Source: Polaribacter sp.
GTDB lineage: Bacteria; Bacteroidota; Bacteroidia; Flavobacteriales; Flavobacteriaceae
Direction: 5' to 3'
DNA length: 64,000 nt
Assembly (NCBI RefSeq): GCF_024639685.1
Contig: NZ_JAHEHX010000019.1
Span: 544,496-608,495, forward strand
Shown: piece after piece, positions 55,708 to 62,638 of the stretch
Layout of the letters: each line of letters begins with the position of its first letter
Position numbering within the stretch: position 1 is the first letter of the stretch
Position numbers and translations under genes: made by a program
The notes under the pieces: generated by a model
What the model was told of the DNA's origin: nothing
Database searches by the model: none
What the model saw: the letters and a program-made list of their open reading frames with translations, nothing else

Positions 55708-56724
55708 ATGAAAGGAGTTTTACTAGTAAATTTAGGTTCCCCAGCAAGCACATCAACTAAAGATGTAAAGCAATACTTAGGTGAATTCTTAATGGATGAA
55801 AGAGTAATTGATGCTCCAAAATGGTTAAGAACCATTTTGGTTAAAGGTATTATTTTAAATACTAGACCAAAAAAATCTGCTAAAGCTTACAAAAAGATTT
55901 GGTGGGATGAAGGTTCTCCGTTAATTGTGCTATCAGAAAGATTATTAGATAAAGTTCAGAAAAAAACAGAATTACCTATTGCTCTTGCAATGCGCTACGG
56001 AACTCCATCTATAAAAATGGGTTTACAAGAGCTACATGACAAAGGGGTTTCAGATGTTTTAATTGTTCCTCTGTACCCGCAACATGCTATGGCTACAACC
56101 GATACTATTTTAGTGTTAGCTGAAGAATTAAGACAAGAGTTTTTCCCAGAAATGAAATTTAAGCATATCCCTGCTTTTTATCATAAAAAAGAGTACATAA
56201 AAGTACTAGGTGACAGTATAAAGACTTATTTAGATGGAAAAGAATGGGATAAAATCTTGTTTTCTTATCATGGAATACCAGAGAGACATGTTCGTAAATC
56301 CGACATCACAAAAAGCCATTGCAAACCGAATGATAGTGTTAATTTTGAATGTTGTAAGACAAGTTCTGCTGCTCATGAATTTTGCTACAAACACCAATGT
56401 TACGAAACCACAAAACAAGTTGTTGAGTATTTAGATCTTCAACCTCATCAATATTTTGTTTCTTTCCAGTCTAGATTAGCTGGAGATCCTTGGCTACAAC
56501 CTTACACTGACAAAATGCTTGAAAAATATCCAGAAGAAGGAATTAAAAAATTGGCTGTAGTTACACCAGCTTTTGTATCTGATTGCTTAGAAACACTTGA
56601 AGAAATAGCCATGGAAGGTAAAGAAGATTTTTTAGAAGCTGGTGGAGAAGCATTTTACGCAATTCCCTGTATTAATGATAATGATGATTGGGTAGATGTC
56701 TTAATAGATTGGATTGAGGCTTAA
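55708..56724 (+). CDS. hemH: ferrochelatase
   Basis: HemH inserts ferrous iron into protoporphyrin IX. It is 338 residues. KGVLLVNLGSPASTSTKDVKQYL at the N-terminus, YPQHAMATT near residue 120, the metal/porphyrin His in LFSYHGIPERH near 183, and VVTPAFVSDCLETLEEI with the conserved Glu. The Cys cluster CCKTSSAAHEFCYKHQC between 210 and 226 is notable and might ligate a metal. It precedes hemJ. Confidence 0.96.
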   Translation: MKGVLLVNLGSPASTSTKDVKQYLGEFLMDERVIDAPKWLRTILVKGIILNTRPKKSAKAYKKIWWDEGSPLIVLSERLLDKVQKKTELPIALAMRYGTPSIKMGLQELHDKGVSDVLIVPLYPQHAMATTDTILVLAEELRQEFFPEMKFKHIPAFYHKKEYIKVLGDSIKTYLDGKEWDKILFSYHGIPERHVRKSDITKSHCKPNDSVNFECCKTSSAAHEFCYKHQCYETTKQVVEYLDLQPHQYFVSFQSRLAGDPWLQPYTDKMLEKYPEEGIKKLAVVTPAFVSDCLETLEEIAMEGKEDFLEAGGEAFYAIPCINDNDDWVDVLIDWIEA

Positions 56725-56761
56725 AAAACGTCTAAATATCAAAAAAAATAAATTATAATAC

Positions 56762-57346
56762 ATGGACTTTCTTTACATAAAAGCTTTACACATTATTTTT
56801 GTAGTTACCTGGTTTGCTGGATTATTTTATATAGTTCGCTTATTTATTTATCATACTGAAGCAGAAACAAAACTAGAGCCAGCTAAAACTATATTGCAAA
56901 CGCAATACAAATTAATGAGCAAAAGACTTTGGTATATAATTACATGGCCTTCCGCAATTTTAGCTAGTATTTTTGCTTTTTGGATGCTTTATCAGATACC
57001 CGGTTATTTATATCAACCTTGGATGCATGTAAAGCTAACATTTGTATTTAGCCTTTATTTTTATCATGGGTTTTGTCAAAAAATTTATAATAAACTTCAG
57101 AAAGATATTATAAAGTACTCTGCTTTTAAGTTACGGATTTTTAATGAAATTGCGACTGTAATATTATTTGCTGTTGTATTTTTAGTTACACTAAAAAGCG
57201 CCATTAATTGGATCTGGGGAGTTGTTGGAATTATTCTTTTTGGGATACTTTTAATGCTAAGTGTAAGGCTCTATAAAAAGATTAAAGCAAAAAGATCTTG
57301 GGATAAGACTGAAAAGGAAGTCTTTAAAAACCAAGATAATTCTTAA
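56762..57346 (+). CDS. hemJ: protoporphyrinogen oxidase HemJ
   Basis: A 194-residue membrane protein of the HemJ/UPF0093 family, which oxidises protoporphyrinogen IX. It shows YIKALHIIFVVTWFAGLFYIVRLFIYH (conserved His10 of the family), LMSKRLWYIITWPSAIL, and WMHVKLTFVFSLYFYHGFCQKI with further conserved His. Four transmembrane segments are expected. No hemG or hemY is seen, so HemJ fits as the organism's enzyme for this step. Confidence 0.94.
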   Translation: MDFLYIKALHIIFVVTWFAGLFYIVRLFIYHTEAETKLEPAKTILQTQYKLMSKRLWYIITWPSAILASIFAFWMLYQIPGYLYQPWMHVKLTFVFSLYFYHGFCQKIYNKLQKDIIKYSAFKLRIFNEIATVILFAVVFLVTLKSAINWIWGVVGIILFGILLMLSVRLYKKIKAKRSWDKTEKEVFKNQDNS

Positions 57347-57368
57347 TCGTGAAGTTTAATTTCAAAAA

Positions 57369-57722
57369 TTACAATTTACCTCTAAAATATAAAGAATTCT
57401 TATTATGATCTAACAACATTTTCTTGTTGTCATAATAGGATTTTAAGAGTTGAATAACTTTATTCAATTCTACTTTACTTAAATTTCGATATGCTGGTCT
57501 TTGAATCTTAGTATCCCACTTTGATTGAAAAAAATTGTCTAACGCAATTCTTAGATAGCAATGGTTTTGAAAATTTAATTCTCTATACTTTTCAGAAAGC
57601 CTTTCAGGTAAATTCTGATAATTATGATAATAAGCTGAAGGAACTAGGATTAATCTCAATGGCTTCAATTTGTTTTTTATCATTGGGGTTTTTACTAAAA
57701 GGTAATTCAAGATTTTCATCAA
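57369..57722 (-). pseudogene. out-of-frame tail of an unrecognised gene fused to the truncated upstream ORF
   Basis: A 117-codon frame whose second half looks like genuine protein: SAYYHNYQNLPERLSEKYRE, ..NHCYLRIALDNFFQSKWD, RPAYRNLSKVELNKVIQLL. The first 25 residues overlap the end of the upstream ORF in another frame and look artefactual. I interpret this as the C-terminal remainder of a different gene joined by a deletion. The family is not recognised. If functional, translation from ATG 57722 cannot be excluded. Confidence 0.5.
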
Positions 57723-57996
57723 TATTTAGTGTTCTAAATCCAAGTTCGTAAAATTGAAACCAAATATCATCTTCAAATTTTTTACTATGCGTTTTTTCTT
57801 TTGAAAGCTTAGTTTTTGTTTTTAAAATAGAATTAACAATCCAGCCTTCTTTTAGTTTATCTTCTACTAAATTATGATCAACACTAATAATATAATTAGG
57901 ACTTTTTTTTGCTTTATATATTTTCCCTAGTGTTGATGGATCGCTAGTTATTTTTGACTTGAAATCAATAATTTGTTCATTATTTACATACCCCAT
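57622..57996 (-). pseudogene. truncated N-terminus of a DGQHR/DndB-like, nuclease-type defence protein
   Basis: A 124-codon frame. Residues 60-105 (FEDDIWFQFYELGFRTLNID, LPFSKNPNDKKQIEA) resemble the segment that precedes a D..ExK nuclease core in DGQHR-type and related restriction proteins (resemblance from memory). The sequence is cut right after KKQIE, before any ExK, and the last residues look out of frame. It lies 15 bp downstream of the XRE regulator. It is most likely the stub left by an internal deletion in a restriction or phage-defence operon. Confidence 0.5.
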
Positions 57997-58011
57997 AAAT
58001 CTGAAATTAGT

Positions 58012-58206
58012 TTATTTTAAATTTTTCTTTAAAAATACTTCAGGTTCTACATCTAAAATCTGAGCAATTTTATATAGAACCTCTAGGCTTGGCTGTCTTC
58101 TATTTTGCACATATGAGTTTACCATATTATAGCTCTTGCCAAGCTTTTCAGCGAGCCATTTTTGTTTTATACCCTTATCTTCTAAAACCTCTTTAATGCG
58201 GTTCAT
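58012..58206 (-). CDS. XRE-type helix-turn-helix regulator
   Basis: A 64-residue single-domain repressor starting at ATG 58206 (MNRIKEVLEDKGIKQKWLAE), with helix-turn-helix LAEKLGKSYNMVNSYVQNRRQPSLEVL. The open frame extends to a TTG at 58227, but the inner ATG fits the family. Very similar proteins act as controllers of restriction-modification or other defence operons in Bacteroidota, which fits the truncated gene immediately downstream. It may still autoregulate. Confidence 0.85.
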   Translation of the reverse strand: MNRIKEVLEDKGIKQKWLAEKLGKSYNMVNSYVQNRRQPSLEVLYKIAQILDVEPEVFLKKNLK

Positions 58207-58392
58207 TTTCTTGTTTTTATAGACCAACCAATGTATAAAATATATATCATAATATGAGTATTTAATATGAAATAATTTTTTTAGACTCCCAAAATATGTG
58301 AACGTTCACCACCTACTATAAACCTCCCCCCAAAGAACCTATATGTAAACTCCCCCAACCAAAATTAGTTATAATAAATTAACCCATTGATT

Positions 58393-58575
58393 ATGAACGA
58401 AGTATTTGACCAATCCGTAAGACTTTTGCAACTAATAAGTGAACTGTTAGGAATGACCTACCGGGAGCTCAACGTATGGATTTTTTTAATTATAGAACCC
58501 ATTGTATTTGCGATCCTACTGATTAAAATCTATCTATTAACTAATAAACTTAAGAACAATGCGAGAAGCCAATAA
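58393..58575 (+). CDS. small single-pass membrane protein
   Basis: A 60-residue ORF from ATG 58393 (MNEVFDQSVRLLQLISELLG), with one hydrophobic segment WIFLIIEPIVFAILLIKIYLL at about 30-50 and a basic tail. It is not recognised. It overlaps the next tiny ORF by 17 bases, which suggests a translated pair. Both lie in the accessory gap between the XRE gene and the tRNA fragment. Confidence 0.5.
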   Translation: MNEVFDQSVRLLQLISELLGMTYRELNVWIFLIIEPIVFAILLIKIYLLTNKLKNNARSQ

Positions 58576-58702
58576 ACGATTCATCAGACTACTAGGGTAT
58601 GTAGTGATTGTAATTACATCTATCCAGTTTCACGATCTTTTACAAACACCCTCTATGTTATTTTTTGGGTTTTTATGGTTCGCTAAAACTTCTGATTGGT
58701 AA
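58559..58702 (+). CDS. very small membrane ORF overlapping the preceding one
   Basis: Forty-seven codons from ATG 58559 to TAA 58702: MREANKRFIRLLGYVVIVIT, then ..SIQFHDLLQTPSMLFFGFLWF. There are two short hydrophobic stretches with a basic N-terminus. It overlaps the upstream ORF by 17 bases. There is no known family, and it could be spurious, but the amphipathic pattern and coupling favour a real gene. Confidence 0.35.
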   Translation: MREANKRFIRLLGYVVIVITSIQFHDLLQTPSMLFFGFLWFAKTSDW

Positions 58703-58750
58703 CTTAGCATTTGAATAAGATTTTTAGAGAAAAGGCAACGATCTAGGCAA

Positions 58751-58792
58751 CTAAAAATAAGAAACCTTGTAAATCAGTGACTTACAAGGTTT
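58751..58792 (-). terminator. terminator of a lost or displaced tRNA transcript
   Basis: The stem AAACCTTGTAA/TTACAAGGTTT is followed on the minus strand by CTTATTTTTAG. It lies four bases past the tRNA 3' fragment, the place expected for a tRNA terminator. Confidence 0.75.
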
Positions 58793-58796
58793 GTTG

Positions 58797-58820
58797 CGGA
58801 GAAAGAGGGATTCGAACCCT
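58797..58820 (-). other. 3' fragment of a tRNA gene (T-loop and acceptor half), putative attachment site
   Basis: On the minus strand this reads AGGG TTCGAAT CCCTC TTTCTCC G: the T loop, the 3' T-stem strand, the 3' acceptor strand and a G discriminator, which suits tRNA-Ser. The 5' T-stem partner is broken (TAGGG against CCCTC), and no anticodon arm, D arm or 5' acceptor lies upstream (58821-58900). Such fragments are left when an integrative element recombines at a tRNA 3' end. No integrase is in the window. Confidence 0.7.
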
Positions 58821-59188
58821 ATCTATAAAACATTTATATTCAAACAATTAATTCCTACACCTTTTTTGAGTCACCTTATTGGTCACCAATCTTTATATTG
58901 TAAAATTAGAAAGTTTAAACTATAAAACCTAACAGGTGTAAAATTATATTATTGTTTATTTGATTTAACTAGAGAGAATAATGGTATAAATCTGAGATTT
59001 AAGAACAAATTCATCACTTCAAATAAAAACCCAAAAAATCCAGTACGACTTCATTTATCCAGACCCGGGTTACTTTTTAAAGATCACTTTCCTTCTTAGC
59101 ACTTTGCTGTCAAATCTATATATAACACGAAAAATGAATACTTAAACCTTATTATTTCGTTTATAAGGGTTTTTAAAATTAGCTAAAA

Positions 59189-59725
59189 CTACGGTTTAAT
59201 AAATACGACAATTCTCTGAAGGTTAGGGCTAACTTTAGATAAGGATAATGAATGTACTGTAAAGTCATTTGTAGCATATTTATCTTTAATTCCCTTCATA
59301 CAATCATTCAGAGTATTTAAAATCGAAGTTCTTTTTAAAACAACTACTAAGTTCTTAGGAAGATCAAAGAAATTAAGCCCATTTATTGAAAAGTTAGAAA
59401 TAAGTAGCCTAGAGTTTTCAACAAAACCGAAGTCAGCCTCAAATAAATACCAATCTCCTTTTTCATAAGATTGCCCTGATACATCTAAAACAGGAACAGA
59501 AACTTTGTCTTTAAAATTAGCACTTGAAAAAACACTAGCCTCTCCAAAGTCTTTTAGTTTTGTGCTCAATTTCTTTAAAAAAACCTGATCTGTTTCACAA
59601 TGAATGACTTCGACTTTTTCGTCAATATTTTTTTCAAACAAATCTGTAAAAGTATAATACTCAAAATCAAGTAATTCTTCTTTATTTGCTCTTTTCTTTA
59701 TAAAATTGACTATTCTTCGAAACAT
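59189..59725 (-). CDS. divergent LUD-domain-like protein
   Basis: A 178-residue protein with no signal peptide. Its C-terminal half (SRLLISNFSINGLNFFDLPKNLVVVL, LNDCMKGIKDKYAT, NLQRIVVFIKP) follows the order of LUD/LutC-like proteins common in Flavobacteriaceae, in which a Leu-Pro-x-x-(F/L)-(I/V)-V segment precedes a GIK-K/RY helix and a terminal strand. The N-terminus FRRIVNFIKKRANKEEL also fits. The similarity is from memory and distant. It lies 25 bp after the OmpA gene on the same strand, so it is probably the operon's last gene. Confidence 0.45.
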   Translation of the reverse strand: MFRRIVNFIKKRANKEELLDFEYYTFTDLFEKNIDEKVEVIHCETDQVFLKKLSTKLKDFGEASVFSSANFKDKVSVPVLDVSGQSYEKGDWYLFEADFGFVENSRLLISNFSINGLNFFDLPKNLVVVLKRTSILNTLNDCMKGIKDKYATNDFTVHSLSLSKVSPNLQRIVVFIKP

Positions 59726-59750
59726 TTTAAAAGGTGTTTTTACAACTGAA

Positions 59751-61658
59751 CTATCTAATCATAAATTCAGTTCTTCTATTTTGATCGTGTTGCTTTTCAC
59801 TACATTTTTTTGTTCCTACACAATTATTAATTGGTTTTAACTCACCAAATCCTTTTGTTGTTATCCTAGACTCAGAAATCCCTCTTTCTACCAACCAACT
59901 CTTAGTGGTTTCTGCTCTCTCTAAAGAAAGTTGCATGTTGTATTCTGCTGGCCCTCTTCGGTCTGTATGACCTATAACATCAATGTTAATCTTTGGGTAT
60001 TTATTCATTATTAATACCACTTTTTCTAACTCTAATTTTGATTCTTGGGTGATTTCTGTTGCATCAAAATCATAGTAGATAGGTGCTAAATTGACAAACT
60101 CTCTTAAATCTACAGCCGTTAATACTGGCTCTTTTTCAGTAAGATAAACAGTAATCGTATCTTTTGTTTCTCTGTCAATAGTAGTTGTTAATGCTTGATA
60201 ATTATCGTTTAAAAATTCAAGTTGGTATTTCTTTGATCCCTCTACATTAAACAATGTTAGCTTTTGCGCTCTTACCGTTAACTCTTTTGTAACTCCGTTA
60301 TTTGTATTCTCAGTCAACCTTACACTTGTAACCCCTATTAAAGGCTTTTCTCCTTTAGATTTAACATGTACTGTCACATCTTTTAGTTTTGGCATTGCTA
60401 GTCCCTGAAACTGGTAAATATCGTCAGAACCTGAACCTCCTTCTTTTCTATTGGAGGTGAAAAAACCTTTTTGATTTGCTGTTTTGTATACCAAACCAAA
60501 ATCATCAAAAGCACTGTTTACAGGTGCTCCAAAAGTATATACTCTTTGCTTGTTAGATGTTAAATCTACATAATACAAATCTAAACCTCCTAAACCTTCT
60601 CTGGCATCAGAAGCAAAAACCAATATATTCTCTGAACTCACAAAAGGAAAAGTATCTCTTCCTACTGAATTTATTGAACCTCCTAAATTCTCTGGCTCTC
60701 CATACGTAGTTCCATTTATAGAAACCCTAAATAAATCTGAAGCTCCCTTTGCGCCTTCCATATCTGACGAAAAGTACAAATAATCTTCATCTGGACTCAA
60801 TGCTGGATGCGCACAACTGTATTGATTGCCATTAAAAGGCAACGCTTCTGCATCTCCCCATCGCTTTCCATTGAAACTAGCCTTATAAATTTTTAGAAGT
60901 ACATTGTTTAAAGAATCTGTAGCGACTCTTCCTGAATAGTTATTATTACTCGTGAAATACATCGTCTTACCATCCTTGGTAAATACCGCTGAAGATTCAT
61001 TGTAATACTTATTTATACTTCCCTTTAACTTAGATATAGATACTAATGAATCTTTATCATCAAGCCCTACTTGGTATAAATTTGTGTAAGCTTCATTGTT
61101 CCATGACCTTCTTTTTGAAAACCTCTTTTTTGTATCTCTACTACTCGTAAATACTATTTTATCTTCTCCTAAATAAGCAACCTTATAGTCTGAAAAATTA
61201 GAGTTAAAATCAACGCTCTTTACAGCAAGTTGTTCAACAGATAATTTTTCTGAGTTTACAAATAATTGAGATTCATTAGTTGCCTGCTGTTTTTCTGTTG
61301 GATACAAGTCAAGCATTTGAGCATACCAATATTGAGCTGCTTTACGCTCTTGTTGGTTTCTTAAAACACTAATGTACTTGTAGTAGGTACCCACAGATAC
61401 CTTTTTATTGATCTTAAATAATGAATCGTAACTAACTTTTGCCAACGCATAATTTGATTGATAGTAATAGGCATTGGCTAAATTTTCAAATATTGCTGGA
61501 GTTCCGTATCCATCATTGACTAAATTGCTGTAAAGAGAAATAGCCTCTACATATGACAAATTATTGAATTTAGCATTGGCTCTCTTCAAAGTATTTTGCT
61601 GTCCAAAGACAATACCATTGATAAGCAATAAACAAAGAGTTATGTATTTTAATTTCAT
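59751..61658 (-). CDS. OmpA-family protein with TPR and PD40 repeats (T9SS/gliding-associated)
   Basis: A 635-residue exported protein. It has signal peptide MKLKYITLCLLLINGIVFGQ, tetratricopeptide helices (about 25-125), PD40/WD40-like beta-propeller repeats (about 150-400; KIVFTSSRDTKK, TMYFTSNNNYSG, YLYFSSDMEGAKGASDLFRV, GFFTSNRKEGGSGSDDIYQF), a short carboxypeptidase-like beta domain (about 415-500), and a C-terminal OmpA peptidoglycan-binding domain (IDVIGHTDRRGPAEYNMQLSLERAETTKSWL). It probably anchors the surface complex to peptidoglycan. It is 19 bp from the PorP/SprF gene. Confidence 0.93.
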   Translation of the reverse strand: MKLKYITLCLLLINGIVFGQQNTLKRANAKFNNLSYVEAISLYSNLVNDGYGTPAIFENLANAYYYQSNYALAKVSYDSLFKINKKVSVGTYYKYISVLRNQQERKAAQYWYAQMLDLYPTEKQQATNESQLFVNSEKLSVEQLAVKSVDFNSNFSDYKVAYLGEDKIVFTSSRDTKKRFSKRRSWNNEAYTNLYQVGLDDKDSLVSISKLKGSINKYYNESSAVFTKDGKTMYFTSNNNYSGRVATDSLNNVLLKIYKASFNGKRWGDAEALPFNGNQYSCAHPALSPDEDYLYFSSDMEGAKGASDLFRVSINGTTYGEPENLGGSINSVGRDTFPFVSSENILVFASDAREGLGGLDLYYVDLTSNKQRVYTFGAPVNSAFDDFGLVYKTANQKGFFTSNRKEGGSGSDDIYQFQGLAMPKLKDVTVHVKSKGEKPLIGVTSVRLTENTNNGVTKELTVRAQKLTLFNVEGSKKYQLEFLNDNYQALTTTIDRETKDTITVYLTEKEPVLTAVDLREFVNLAPIYYDFDATEITQESKLELEKVVLIMNKYPKINIDVIGHTDRRGPAEYNMQLSLERAETTKSWLVERGISESRITTKGFGELKPINNCVGTKKCSEKQHDQNRRTEFMIR

Positions 61659-61677
61659 AATTTATAAATTAAAGATA

Positions 61678-62598
61678 TTAGAAGAATCGAGGTGCTTTAA
61701 CGTTATTGTTTCTAAAAATTTCATAACGCAAAAATACTTCATGTGAACCAGAGTTATAGGTAGATAACGAATTGGTATCAAAATCATATCCATAGCCTAA
61801 AAACCAATTTTGGCTTACCTGAAATCCAGCTAAAAAACTCACTGCTGCTCCTACTCTATAAGAAGTCCCTAAGGTAAACTTGTCATAAAACTGAAAGTTA
61901 GAAGAAACATCTAATTGTAATGGAGCGCCTGAAACAATCTTGGTTAAAATTGCGGGCTTAAACAATACATTCTTATTGATATCAAATACATAACCAGCTG
62001 TTAAATGATAATGTAAACGCTCTTTAGAAACAGAACTAACAGAGGAATTTAAAGTACGATTAATATGTTTTGTCTCTAATAAATTAGGTATCGAAAAACC
62101 TAGATAACTCTTATCAGAATACCAAAACAACCCAACTCCTAAATTAGGTGAAAATCGGTTGTTGATATTATTCTGTGCCAACTCATCATCTGGATTAAAA
62201 ATATTTAACTTCATAAAATCAACATTTAACATATGCGCGCTTCCACGCAAACCAAAAGCCAATTTATAATCATAAGAGGTATTGATTGTATATGAAATGT
62301 CTAAAGAAACCATATTTTCTTCTACAGCTCCTATCGCATCATTTAAAATACTCAATCCAATTCCTACCTTAGAAGAACCTAAAGGACTGTGATAAGACAA
62401 TGCGTTTGTCGTTGGCGCTCCATCTAAACCAACCCATTGTGAACGCTGAGAAAGATAAATACTACTCGTACCTCGTGAACCTGCATAACCAGGGTTAAAA
62501 CTCAACGTGTTATACATATAGTTACTAAACTGAGCGTCTTGTTGACCATAACTTAGCTGCATTATTAAAAACAGAGCAATGATAAATACTCTTTTCAT
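61678..62598 (-). CDS. PorP/SprF family type IX secretion outer-membrane protein
   Basis: About 306 residues from ATG 62598 (MKRVFIIALFLIMQLSYGQQ signal peptide; the frame opens at 62628). It opens with DAQFSNYMYNTLSFNPGYAGSRG, the family signature, followed by barrel strands and the C-terminal LGYGYDFDTNSLSTYNSGSHEVFLRYEI. SprF-like proteins pair with one large T9SS cargo for export or attachment of adhesins. It lies 10 bp after such a cargo gene. Confidence 0.94.
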   Translation of the reverse strand: MKRVFIIALFLIMQLSYGQQDAQFSNYMYNTLSFNPGYAGSRGTSSIYLSQRSQWVGLDGAPTTNALSYHSPLGSSKVGIGLSILNDAIGAVEENMVSLDISYTINTSYDYKLAFGLRGSAHMLNVDFMKLNIFNPDDELAQNNINNRFSPNLGVGLFWYSDKSYLGFSIPNLLETKHINRTLNSSVSSVSKERLHYHLTAGYVFDINKNVLFKPAILTKIVSGAPLQLDVSSNFQFYDKFTLGTSYRVGAAVSFLAGFQVSQNWFLGYGYDFDTNSLSTYNSGSHEVFLRYEIFRNNNVKAPRFF

Positions 62599-62638
62599 TA
62601 CAGTTGTATTTAAACTATTATTTTGCATCTTATTCTTT

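Larger units (their letters stand above)
58703..59188. other. 486 bp gene-free stretch holding a tRNA fragment and terminator
   Basis: I find no plausible ORF here on either strand. It contains the hairpin at 58751-58792, the tRNA 3' fragment at 58797-58820, and a pair of GTCACC hexamers 12 bases apart at 58870-58875 and 58882-58887. The rest (58890-59188) is AT-rich sequence with no recognised structure. Confidence 0.6.

Noticed and set aside
56230..56434. ORFs on both strands within hemH with Cys-rich or hydrophobic sequence
   Set aside because: Shadows of the hemH coding frame, which is continuous and fully conserved through this region.
58797..58820. Complete tRNA gene
   Set aside because: Only the 3' quarter is present; no anticodon arm, D arm or 5' acceptor strand exists within 100 bases on the upstream side.
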